Of a stretch of 20,580 nucleotides of DNA, positions 8,298 to 15,216 are shown in pieces. The number at the start of each line of letters is the position of its first letter. Within the stretch, counting starts at the first letter, position 1. Origin of the DNA: Oceanospirillaceae bacterium UBA7410 (lineage in GTDB: Bacteria > Pseudomonadota > Gammaproteobacteria > Pseudomonadales > Balneatricaceae); NCBI GenBank assembly GCA_002470565.1, contig DKMQ01000017.1, positions 1 through 20,580 of the forward strand. Reading direction: 5' to 3'. Made by a program: the position numbers and the translations under genes. The notes beneath the pieces are model-generated. The model searched no databases and was not told the origin of the DNA. It saw only the letters and a program-made list of their open reading frames with translations.

Positions 8298-9700
8298 GAA
8301 AAGTAACCATGTAAAAACCAGTCTTCTGTAGCCGTTCGAAACAACCAGCACACTTGTCCAGCAGGGTTGCGGGCAATAAAGTAGTCACGGCAAATGTTTA
8401 CATTGTCCCACCAACCACTTTGAATGCGTTCAGGCCCAGATAAAATACACCAGTGCTGATCAGGCTTATGATGCAAAGCTTGGGGTAAAGTAAACAATAA
8501 GCTAGGCCGCAAAAATGCGGTGGCCTGTTGGGTTGGGTAACTACTTTGAGGTGCGCCTTGGTAAAAGCTACGCTCTGGGCGATGGTCGTCGCGCAAATAC
8601 ACTTGTTGTACAGCATGGTCTCCAAGTTTGCTTTGTAAACGGCTGATTAGCTGGCCTGTGGTTAGCTTGCCTTGAGTAGGTTCAAATAATTGCTCTGACA
8701 AAGGCGCCCATGGCATTTGTCCTTTGGTGGTCAGGCTAATGGCAATAATCGGGGCAGGGAGTTTTAATTGTTCCAGCTTTAGTAAAAATAAGCTTAGCCA
8801 AGACTCTGCCCGATACTCGCCGTCGCTGCAGCCAACATGCATTTTTTGCGATGCGTGCTCACGGTAATCTAAACCTAAGCTTAGCTGCGCAACTTTGAGC
8901 TGGCGAGGGGCTAAAAAGGCTTCTAAATCAGTTAATAAGCGCTTTAATGGAAATCGTAATGCGCTGCTATGTTCAATTTCATAGAGTAGCTCTAAGCGTT
9001 GGCGAAAGCGTTCAGGGGGTTGGTATGCAGGCTTGGTGGGTGCACTTGTGTCTTCTAGTTGGTGTAAATAGTTCACTAGGGTTTTGCCTAAACGCTGGCC
9101 TAAAGCTGACTTAGGTAGTGCTTGAGCTTGCCCTAGTGTATTAAGACCAAGGCGCTCTAATTGTAAGGCAAGTTTATGGTCAAGTAAGGCATGCTGGATA
9201 GGTAGTTGGTTCAGTAACATTTGAACCTGCCTTTGGTGTTGTAATAAACGATCGTTACCTGCGTGGGCTAGCACTTTAGCAGCTAGTGGAGAGTGAGCAC
9301 TGGCATAGTGATAATTGAGCCCACGTTCTATTAAAGGTTGCTGTAGTTGTTGCCAATAACCCCCAATGCCTTCATAGAGTCTGAGCATGTCGCTGGTTTG
9401 TAGCAATAACCCTTGCGGTGGATCTAGGTAAAATGTGGCACTGGTTTGATACAAGCATTGGGCCAATTGACTAAGCAGGCGATGCTCTTTTTTGGCGTCA
9501 TAGGCAATCACTTTAATTTGGGCACATAAAAGTGCTGCATGGGCTAAACCGGTGCCATTTTTAATGCCTAGCTGGAGGGCTTCAGGATTAGCCTGTACCA
9601 CCTCGTTTTTATCAACCAAAACACAAGCTTGGCTGTAGGCCTGTTGATGTAACAGGCTATCCAATTGCAGGCTGGGAAAACATAAATAAAGCCATTGCAT
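8294..9700 (-). CDS. imuB: ImuB, catalytically inactive Y-family polymerase-like mutagenesis factor
   Basis: Adaptor subunit of the ImuA-ImuB-DnaE2 mutasome. It resembles a Y-family polymerase but serves as a hub contacting the beta clamp, DnaE2 and ImuA (family knowledge). The 468-residue protein starts MQWLYLCFPSLQLDSLL. The position where active Y-family enzymes carry a metal-binding aspartate is occupied by LCFPSLQ, and the second acidic motif is replaced by LLQTSDMLRLYEG, consistent with an inactive polymerase. Helix-hairpin-helix-like text (LERLGLNTLGQAQALPKSALGQRLGK) and a little-finger-like region follow. SEQLF in the C-terminal half could be a clamp-binding motif, but this is a guess. 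It sits 5 nt after imuA and overlaps dnaE2 by 4 nt. Confidence 0.93.
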   Translation of the reverse strand: MQWLYLCFPSLQLDSLLHQQAYSQACVLVDKNEVVQANPEALQLGIKNGTGLAHAALLCAQIKVIAYDAKKEHRLLSQLAQCLYQTSATFYLDPPQGLLLQTSDMLRLYEGIGGYWQQLQQPLIERGLNYHYASAHSPLAAKVLAHAGNDRLLQHQRQVQMLLNQLPIQHALLDHKLALQLERLGLNTLGQAQALPKSALGQRLGKTLVNYLHQLEDTSAPTKPAYQPPERFRQRLELLYEIEHSSALRFPLKRLLTDLEAFLAPRQLKVAQLSLGLDYREHASQKMHVGCSDGEYRAESWLSLFLLKLEQLKLPAPIIAISLTTKGQMPWAPLSEQLFEPTQGKLTTGQLISRLQSKLGDHAVQQVYLRDDHRPERSFYQGAPQSSYPTQQATAFLRPSLLFTLPQALHHKPDQHWCILSGPERIQSGWWDNVNICRDYFIARNPAGQVCWLFRTATEDWFLHGYFS

Positions 9701-9705
9701 CAGGG

Positions 9706-10413
9706 TTACTGCAGCTTATGGCTATTAAGTGAAACAAGGTTGATATTGCGCTTTAATGCAGGCACAGGTGCAGTTGTAACTGTAGGCATTGCCAAAGAGG
9801 GCCACAGTTTATGCATGTCAACTTGGCACGGGTGCTGTGGCCACTGGCCTTGGTATTTATGAATTTTTAAGCGCAAGCCTGTGGCTAAAGGTGCCAGCGA
9901 AAAACGAGCACTCACAGGCAGTGCACTGGTGCTAGGTTCAGGTTGGGGGTGCAGCCAAAACATCAGTGCTTGATTATCTTTAGCCGCTACTTGTAAGCGT
10001 TTAGCTTGGGGTGAGGTTAAGTTTTTGGCCCACAATACAAGGTGACTGCAGCAACCACTATTAAGGCTTTGCTGCGCGCTCCAAAGGGCGTGCTGAGGGT
10101 TTTGGCAGCGTATTAATAACGTTTTACTTAGGTTTATTCCATGCTGAGCTAAAGCTTGTCCATTGAGCTGTGCTGGTGGATTAATCCATACCTGTAGGCG
10201 CGCTTGAGATTGGGCCAATAAGGGAAATAATAAACGCAGCTCACCTATTCCTGCCAAACCACAGGCTAGCTCTACTAGCCCTGTTTGGGGCCAGCCACCT
10301 TGTAAGTGTGCATCTAAAGTAGAATAAAAGCTGCTTTGGCGGCGTTGGTCTGGCCCCGTTACTTGCCGAGCGCGCCAGACCAAGCGGTCTTTTTCTAATT
10401 GTAACAGGGCCAT
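9706..10413 (-). CDS. imuA: ImuA, translesion-synthesis-associated RecA-like protein
   Basis: First gene of the SOS mutagenesis cassette. ImuA is a RecA-related protein that associates with ImuB and supports DnaE2-dependent mutagenesis (family knowledge). The 235-residue product has the typical N-terminal pattern (VWRARQV..., STLDAHLQGGWPQTGLVELACGLAGIGELRLLFPLLA). GxAGxGELRLL replaces a canonical Walker A, as is usual in ImuA of the Pseudomonas type. The ATG at 10413 is preceded by AGG at 6 nt spacing, and a LexA operator ends 17 nt upstream. Spacing to imuB is 5 nt. Conservation in this family is low, so the call relies partly on its position in the cassette, which is unambiguous. Confidence 0.9.
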   Translation of the reverse strand: MALLQLEKDRLVWRARQVTGPDQRRQSSFYSTLDAHLQGGWPQTGLVELACGLAGIGELRLLFPLLAQSQARLQVWINPPAQLNGQALAQHGINLSKTLLIRCQNPQHALWSAQQSLNSGCCSHLVLWAKNLTSPQAKRLQVAAKDNQALMFWLHPQPEPSTSALPVSARFSLAPLATGLRLKIHKYQGQWPQHPCQVDMHKLWPSLAMPTVTTAPVPALKRNINLVSLNSHKLQ

Positions 10414-10430
10414 AATTTACCTAATAAATA

Positions 10431-10446
10431 CTGTATGTATATACAG
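10431..10446 (-). promoter_or_regulatory. LexA (SOS) operator of imuA-imuB-dnaE2
   Basis: The sequence CTGTATGTATATACAG matches the gammaproteobacterial LexA consensus CTGT-N8-ACAG exactly in both half sites, with an alternating AT core; it extends outward to TACTGT...ACAGTA. It lies 17 nt upstream of the imuA ATG, where bound LexA would cover the -10 region or transcription start. It predicts DNA-damage induction of the three-gene cassette. Confidence 0.93.
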
Positions 10447-10640
10447 TAGTTTGACATATTTTTAGCGAAGGTCAAGTAGAAAATAGATGCCTATTGGTAG
10501 ACGTTGTTAATAGAAAAATATCAAGTGGGCAGATTGTTCGGTATTAAATAATTATTGCTCCTAAAATATCAATTAAATCCCTCTTGGCAATGCCATCATT
10601 GATAAATGAAATCCACAGTAATCAATAGAGGGCCTTAGTC
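10447..10640. promoter_or_regulatory. AT-rich upstream region of the BKACE gene with two inverted repeats
   Basis: This stretch lies between the divergent imuA and BKACE genes. It contains TGGCA-A-TGCCA at 10585-10595 and, directly adjoining, TCATT-GATA-AATGA at 10596-10609. Both are perfect short inverted repeats 30-55 nt before the start codon, a position where a regulator of the catabolic genes might bind. TTGACA at 10451-10456 has no matching -10 at normal spacing. No promoter can be named with confidence. Confidence 0.35.
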
Positions 10641-11555
10641 GTGCCATTACAGCCTAGTCAAAATGTTTTTATCACTTGTGCCGTCACAGGATCTGGCAGT
10701 TCACAAGACCGTTCTCACCATGTGCCACGCAGCCCTGAAGAAATAGCTAACAGCGCTATAGATGCGGCTAAAGCTGGTGCTGCCATTGTGCATTGTCATG
10801 TGCGAGACCCGCAAACGGGTGTGCCAAGCCGTCGTTTAGAGCTATATAAAGAGCTCACACAACGCATTCGTGCTGCAGAAGTGGATGTAGTGTTAAACCT
10901 TACCGCAGGTATGGGCGGTGACATTGTGTTTGGTGATGCTGAAAACCCATTGCCTTTAAAGCAAGCAAGCACAGACATGGTAGGCGCTAGTGAGCGCGTA
11001 GAACACATCCGCCAATGCCAGCCAGAAATATGCACCTTAGATTGTGGCACCATGAATTTTGCCGAAGCTGATTACGTGATGACCAATACCCCGGGCATGT
11101 TACGGGCTATGGCAGAAAAAATGACTGCTATGGGTGCACGCATTGAAATAGAGGCCTTTGATACTGGCCATTTATGGCTAGCCAAAAAGTTAGTGGAAGA
11201 GGGTTTAATCACTGATCCTGTGATGGTGCAGCTATGTATGGGTATCCCTTGGGGTGCGCCAGATGATTTGAATACTTTCATGGCTATGGTGAATAACGTG
11301 CCTAAAGATTGGGTGATGTCAGCCTTTTCTATTGGTCGTAACCAAATGAACTATGTGGCCGCTGCCGTATTGGCAGGAGGTAATATTCGTGTGGGTTTAG
11401 AAGACAATATTTGGTTGTCTAAAGGTGTATTAGCCACTAATGCCCAGCTTGTTGAACGTGCTGCCACCATTGCTACAAATATGGGCTCTACATTAATGAC
11501 TGCAGCTCAAGTGCGTGAGCTCATCAAAGTAGAAAAGCGGGCGCCTTTGGTATGA
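10641..11555 (+). CDS. BKACE-family (DUF849) beta-keto acid cleavage enzyme, probable 3-dehydrocarnitine cleavage
   Basis: Zinc-dependent enzyme that condenses a beta-keto acid with acetyl-CoA and cleaves it to acetoacetate plus a new acyl-CoA. With 3-dehydrocarnitine the products would be acetoacetate and betainyl-CoA (family knowledge). The 304-residue TIM-barrel protein shows the metal-binding pair His51 and His53 in IVHCHVRDP and the third ligand Glu254 in VGLEDNIW. VVLNLTAGMGG, PEICTLDCGTMNF and EAFDTGH are also typical. The start is GTG at 10641 with AGAGGG 8 nt upstream. The stop overlaps the start of the carnitine-dehydrogenase gene as ATGA. That neighbour is the reason for preferring dehydrocarnitine over other BKACE substrates. 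It would correspond to Pseudomonas cdhC; I leave the symbol blank because naming differs between organisms. Confidence 0.9.
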   Translation: MPLQPSQNVFITCAVTGSGSSQDRSHHVPRSPEEIANSAIDAAKAGAAIVHCHVRDPQTGVPSRRLELYKELTQRIRAAEVDVVLNLTAGMGGDIVFGDAENPLPLKQASTDMVGASERVEHIRQCQPEICTLDCGTMNFAEADYVMTNTPGMLRAMAEKMTAMGARIEIEAFDTGHLWLAKKLVEEGLITDPVMVQLCMGIPWGAPDDLNTFMAMVNNVPKDWVMSAFSIGRNQMNYVAAAVLAGGNIRVGLEDNIWLSKGVLATNAQLVERAATIATNMGSTLMTAAQVRELIKVEKRAPLV

Positions 11556-12562
11556 TTAGCATGAGCGACAATGTAACCACGCAGCATAAAACCGCCGCTT
11601 GTATAGGTGGTGGCGTGATTGGTGGAGGCTGGGTAGCAAGGTTTTTATTACACGGTTGGGACGTGAACGTTTATGACCCTGCAAGCGACGCTAAGCGTAA
11701 ACTAGATGCAGTGTTAGAAAATGCGCGTGCAGCTTTGCCTGCATTGGCCGATGTAGCCATGCCTAGTGAAGGTAAGCTCACTTTTTGTGACACCCTAGAA
11801 GCTGCCGTGACTAATGCTCATTGGATTCAAGAAAGTGTGCCAGAGCGTTTAGACATTAAACATGCAGTATTTGCTCAAGTGCAGGCAGCGTGCTTAGACT
11901 CGGCTATTATTGGCTCTTCTACCTCTGGTTTTAAGCCTTCTCAGCTACAAGAAAATGCCTTAAATCCTCAGCAAATTATGGTGGCCCATCCATTTAATCC
12001 AGTGTATTTATTACCCTTGGTAGAGCTTGTGCCTAGCCCTATTAATAACCCAGAAATTATTGAGCAGGCCAAAACCCTATTAACTAGCATAGGTATGAAA
12101 CCATTACATGTGCGCAAAGAAATTGATGCGCACATTGCTGATCGATTGTTAGAAGCAGTATGGCGTGAAGGTTTGTGGATGATTAAAGATGGCATTGCCA
12201 CTACTTCTGAAATAGATGATGCCATTCGTTATGGCTTTGGTTTGCGTTGGGCGCAAATGGGGTTGTTTGAAACCTACCGTATCGCTGGTGGTGAAGCGGG
12301 TATGGCTCACTTTATTGCCCAGTTTGGGCCTTGTTTAGAGTGGCCATGGACTAAACTAATGGATGTGCCAGAGCTTACAGACGAGCTAATTGCTACGATT
12401 GCTCAGCAGTCTGATGAACAATCGGGTCATCACACTATTCGAGAGCTAGAGCGTATTCGTGACAAAAACCTCATAGGCATTATGCGTGTGCAAAAAGATA
12501 ATAACTGGGGTGTGGGCGAGTTATTAAATCAGCATGATCAGCGCTTAAAACAACTGGGCTAA
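11552..12562 (+). CDS. cdhA: L-carnitine 3-dehydrogenase (3-hydroxyacyl-CoA dehydrogenase family)
   Basis: NAD-dependent oxidation of L-carnitine to 3-dehydrocarnitine, first step of aerobic carnitine catabolism (family knowledge). The 336-residue protein has a Rossmann fingerprint CIGGGVIGGGWV (18-29) with Asp42 at the end of strand two, favouring NAD over NADP. It also has the GSSTSGFKP loop (121-129) and AHPFNPVYLLPLVELV (145-160) with the catalytic His146-Glu158 pair. The second half (ADRLLEAVWREGLW, EIDDAIRYGFGLRWAQMG, ETYRIAGGEAGM, FGPCLEWPWTKLMD) matches carnitine dehydrogenases specifically rather than fatty-acid enzymes. Some homologues carry a fused C-terminal thioesterase; this one does not. 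The chosen ATG overlaps the BKACE stop; an ATG three codons later is possible. A paralogous substrate such as another beta-hydroxy betaine cannot be excluded. Confidence 0.9.
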   Translation: MISMSDNVTTQHKTAACIGGGVIGGGWVARFLLHGWDVNVYDPASDAKRKLDAVLENARAALPALADVAMPSEGKLTFCDTLEAAVTNAHWIQESVPERLDIKHAVFAQVQAACLDSAIIGSSTSGFKPSQLQENALNPQQIMVAHPFNPVYLLPLVELVPSPINNPEIIEQAKTLLTSIGMKPLHVRKEIDAHIADRLLEAVWREGLWMIKDGIATTSEIDDAIRYGFGLRWAQMGLFETYRIAGGEAGMAHFIAQFGPCLEWPWTKLMDVPELTDELIATIAQQSDEQSGHHTIRELERIRDKNLIGIMRVQKDNNWGVGELLNQHDQRLKQLG

Positions 12563-12566
12563 AGCG

Positions 12567-12607
12567 ACTAGTCCTGGGCCAAGATAAACAAAATCTAGGC
12601 CAGTAGT
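12567..12607 (+). other. Long imperfect hairpin between cdhA and the AEC carrier gene
   Basis: Four consecutive stem pieces pair: ACTA/TAGT outside, CTGG(g)CC/GGCCAG, then AGAT/ATCT around the loop AAACAAA, with a 3-nt bulge, a bulged G and one A-A mismatch. No T-run follows, so it is not a standard intrinsic terminator. It begins only 4 nt after the cdhA stop codon and ends 27 nt before a candidate extended -10, so it could slow or stabilise the upstream transcript or be a regulator site. Confidence 0.4.
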
Positions 12608-12630
12608 AAGGTACTAATTAGTGCTCTTGC

Positions 12631-12639
12631 TGGTATGAT
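12631..12639 (+). promoter_or_regulatory. Candidate extended -10 promoter of the AEC carrier operon
   Basis: TGGTATGAT contains a TG dinucleotide one base before a TATGAT hexamer, the extended -10 pattern of sigma-70 promoters. No good -35 is seen. A start near 12646 would give a leader of about 25 nt before the ATG at 12672, which lacks a clear ribosome site. Confidence 0.4.
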
Positions 12640-12671
12640 GGGCTTACACTCCTGTTGTACTGGCTTATTTA

Positions 12672-13613
12672 ATGAACACCATTCTTCCAGTTATCAGTTC
12701 TATTTTGTTAGTCATGCTATTGGGTTATGGCCTTTCTAAAAGGTTATTGACGGAACCCGTTTTTTGGCAAGGTATTTCAAAATTATCCTACTGGGTATTA
12801 TTCCCAGTGTTAATCATTCGTACCTTAGCTAACGCCACCATCAACACTGAATTACTGGTGCCTTTATTGGTCATATTCTCAGTGTCATTGGTGTTGGTTC
12901 TTATCTATTGTTTTTGGGCCTCTAGGTTACTGGGCCAAGACGGGCCTTCAGCTGCATCACTTGCTCAAGGTGGTATAAGGCATAATGGTTTCATTGGTCT
13001 GGCTGTTTTATTTGATATGTTTGGCTTGCCAGGTCAAGAAGTAGGCGCTTTAATTATTGCAGTGCTTTTGCCGCCCACCAACTTTTTGTCAGTACTTTCT
13101 GTGAGTGTGTTGGTGCGTAAAAAACAAGCACATTCGCTGTCTGCTTTAATCACAAAAGAGCTAGTGCGCAACCCCATGCTTATCGCAGTGTCTATCGGCT
13201 TGTTGATTAACGTGCTTGATTTTCCTGTACCCCATATACTTGACCAATCCATGGCTTTTTTGAGCCGTGCTGCTTTGCCGATGCTTTTACTTAGTATTGG
13301 GGCCAGCCTTAGCATACGTGCTTTAAAAGGCAATTGGCTGGTATTAATGGTGGCACTTAGCTTTAAGCTTTTAGTGTTTCCTGCACTCTTTTTAGCAGGG
13401 GCCTTGTGGTTTAACCTTACGCCCTTAGTGACGGTATGTTTGGTGGTGTTTGGGGCTTTGCCAACAGCCGTTTCAGCCTATCCTTTTATTCATCAAATGG
13501 GCGGTAATGCCAAACTAATGGCAGATATTATTACCTTGCAGACCTTAGCTAGTTTAATAGGCTTAACTTTTTGGGCAAGCTTAGCGATCCATATTACCGG
13601 GTTAGCACTATGA
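12672..13613 (+). CDS. AEC (auxin efflux carrier) family transporter
   Basis: Inner-membrane carrier of the bile/arsenite/riboflavin-transporter fold. Bacterial AEC members move small organic acids such as malate or malonate, and most have no known substrate (family knowledge). The 313-residue protein is hydrophobic throughout, with about ten predicted membrane segments in two five-helix halves. Typical features are the N-terminal VISSILLVMLLGYGLSKR, the central GGIRHNGFIGLAVLFDMFG and the C-terminal GALPTAVSAYPFIHQMGGN. It follows cdhA after 109 bp and its stop overlaps the next start as ATGATG, so it is translationally coupled to the HutG-like gene. Context suggests a substrate or product of the neighbouring carnitine-like or amide-hydrolysis pathway, but direction and cargo cannot be read from sequence. 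Confidence 0.85.
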   Translation: MNTILPVISSILLVMLLGYGLSKRLLTEPVFWQGISKLSYWVLFPVLIIRTLANATINTELLVPLLVIFSVSLVLVLIYCFWASRLLGQDGPSAASLAQGGIRHNGFIGLAVLFDMFGLPGQEVGALIIAVLLPPTNFLSVLSVSVLVRKKQAHSLSALITKELVRNPMLIAVSIGLLINVLDFPVPHILDQSMAFLSRAALPMLLLSIGASLSIRALKGNWLVLMVALSFKLLVFPALFLAGALWFNLTPLVTVCLVVFGALPTAVSAYPFIHQMGGNAKLMADIITLQTLASLIGLTFWASLAIHITGLAL

Positions 13614-14410
13614 TGTTTTCTAAGTCTTACGATTTTATACAAGGAGACTCTCCGTTACTTGTGAGCATGCCTCACTCTGGACTACAGCTTACGCCACAAG
13701 TGGCTAACACGTTAGTACCAGAAGCCTTAGCATTGCCAGATACTGATTGGCACATTCCTAAGCTATATGACTTTCTAGGGTCTATGAACGTAAGCGTGCT
13801 GCAGGCGAATTATTCACGTTATGTGATCGACCTTAATCGCCCAAAAGATGATAAGCCACTTTATTCAGGTAAAACCACAGGCTTATTTCCACATATTTCG
13901 TTTAATGAAAAACCTCTTTTTGTACAAGGCGCACCAGTAGACAAAGCTTATCAACAGGCCTGTATAGAGCAAATTTGGTGGCCATATCATCAGCAGCTAA
14001 CACAAGAGTTAGCTCGTATTAAACAAAAATTTGGCTATGCCATTTTATTTGATGCCCATTCTGTTAAAGCTCAGGTGCCTATGTTTTTTCAAGGCACCTT
14101 GCCAGATTTTAATCTAGGCACAAATGACGGTGCTTCTTGTGCTTCAAAGCTTTTACACGCGGCACAAAAATCCCTTTTAAACAGTGCCTATAGCCAGGTG
14201 AGCAATGGGCGCTTTAAAGGGGGGCATATCACCCGTAGTCATGGCCAGCCCATACATCAAATACATGCATTTCAATTGGAGCTATCGCAAGCTACTTACA
14301 TGCACGATAAAGACATTTATTCATTAGATAGCCACAAATGTGCTGAGGTTATTCCCCAATTAAAAAAATTAATAGAGGCTCTTTTAGCCTGTAATCCAAC
14401 TCATCAATAA
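13610..14410 (+). CDS. N-formylglutamate amidohydrolase (HutG-like)
   Basis: Zinc amidohydrolase family whose characterised member HutG hydrolyses N-formyl-L-glutamate to glutamate and formate at the end of histidine degradation (family knowledge). The 266-residue protein shows the full set of HutG blocks: VSMPHSGLQLTP (18-29), LPDTDWHIPKLYDF (42-55), YSRYVIDLNRPKDDKPLYSG (68-87), LFDAHSV (146-152), LPDFNLGTNDGASC (164-177), NGRFKGGHITRSHG (199-212) and FQLELSQATYM (221-231). The start is ATG at 13610 or 13613; both overlap the AEC stop, and longer versions would begin with poor codons inside that gene. No other hut gene (hutU, hutH, hutI, hutF) is present in the window, so a different N-formyl or N-acyl amino acid is a fair alternative substrate. 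I therefore give no symbol. Confidence 0.87.
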   Translation: MMFSKSYDFIQGDSPLLVSMPHSGLQLTPQVANTLVPEALALPDTDWHIPKLYDFLGSMNVSVLQANYSRYVIDLNRPKDDKPLYSGKTTGLFPHISFNEKPLFVQGAPVDKAYQQACIEQIWWPYHQQLTQELARIKQKFGYAILFDAHSVKAQVPMFFQGTLPDFNLGTNDGASCASKLLHAAQKSLLNSAYSQVSNGRFKGGHITRSHGQPIHQIHAFQLELSQATYMHDKDIYSLDSHKCAEVIPQLKKLIEALLACNPTHQ

Positions 14411-14421
14411 GAGCATTTTTC

Positions 14422-15216
14422 ATGTATCTAAGTAAGTCACAAGTTGACGATTATGAGCGCGATGGCGCTATTGTTATTAAAGGCGTGTTTAAAGACTGGA
14501 TAGATTGCCTAAGAACAGGTTTTGATAAAGTGTTGTCTTCACCTAGTGAGCATGGACGTGAAAATGTGGCTAAGGGTGATGCTGGGCGCTTTTTTGAAGA
14601 CTATTGTAATTGGCAGCGCATTGATGAATTTCAACAATGGATTAATCACTCACCTGCAGCTCAAATTGCCGCACAAGCGACCTCTTCAAAACGCATTCAA
14701 GTGTTTCATGATCATATTTTAGTGAAAGAGCCAGGCACTGCCAAAGCCACGCCTTGGCATCAAGATATGCCCTATTATTGTGTGTCTGGTGAACAAACAG
14801 CTAGTTACTGGATACCCCTTGATAAAGTAACTGCGGCCAACACACTGCAAGTGGTGTTGGGCTCTCATCGCTGGCCTAAGTTGGTGCGGCCAACGCGGTG
14901 GTCTAGTAATAAGCCTTGGTATAGTAATGATGCTGATTATATGGACATGCCAGACATTGATGAGTCGCAAAATATCTTGATTCCCGAATTAGAGCTGGGT
15001 GATTGCGTGCTGTTTAACTTTAAAACAGTGCACGGTGCGCCAGGTAACGCATTAACTAGCCGCAGACGCGCTTTTTCTACGCGCTTTATGGGTGATGATG
15101 TACGTTATGCTAATAGAGGTGGCCCAACATCGCCGCCATTTGATGGTTTAATCCAAGCTGATGGTGATAAAATGCCATTAGATTGGTTTCCAGAGGTGTA
15201 TAGCAATGACAAATAG
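14422..15216 (+). CDS. Phytanoyl-CoA dioxygenase (PhyH) family Fe(II)/2-oxoglutarate hydroxylase
   Basis: Non-haem iron oxygenase expected to hydroxylate a small organic substrate while decarboxylating 2-oxoglutarate; relatives include ectoine hydroxylase and phytanoyl-CoA hydroxylase (family knowledge). The 264-residue protein carries the iron-binding facial triad His113 and Asp115 (TPWHQDMPYY) and His204 (FKTVHGAPGN). The arginine-rich strand TSRRRAFSTRF (212-222) should supply the 2-oxoglutarate-binding Arg. WIPLDKVTAANTLQVVLGSHRW is the usual core strand pair, with the family's common N-glycine pattern altered to AANTLQVVLGSH. A ribosome site AAGAG lies about 8 nt before the ATG. It starts 11 nt after the amidohydrolase gene and overlaps the GFA gene by 11 nt. 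The substrate is unknown; supply of a beta-hydroxyl group to a betaine is an attractive idea given cdhA nearby. Confidence 0.88.
   Translation: MYLSKSQVDDYERDGAIVIKGVFKDWIDCLRTGFDKVLSSPSEHGRENVAKGDAGRFFEDYCNWQRIDEFQQWINHSPAAQIAAQATSSKRIQVFHDHILVKEPGTAKATPWHQDMPYYCVSGEQTASYWIPLDKVTAANTLQVVLGSHRWPKLVRPTRWSSNKPWYSNDADYMDMPDIDESQNILIPELELGDCVLFNFKTVHGAPGNALTSRRRAFSTRFMGDDVRYANRGGPTSPPFDGLIQADGDKMPLDWFPEVYSNDK

Noticed and set aside
8298..8351. Longer dnaE2 N-terminus inside imuB
   Set aside because: The ATGA overlap at 8294-8297 and the expected N-terminal PHP sequence favour the shorter form.
10451..10479. TTGACA as a plus-strand -35 for the BKACE gene
   Set aside because: No acceptable -10 lies 16-18 bp downstream, and the start codon is more than 180 bp away.
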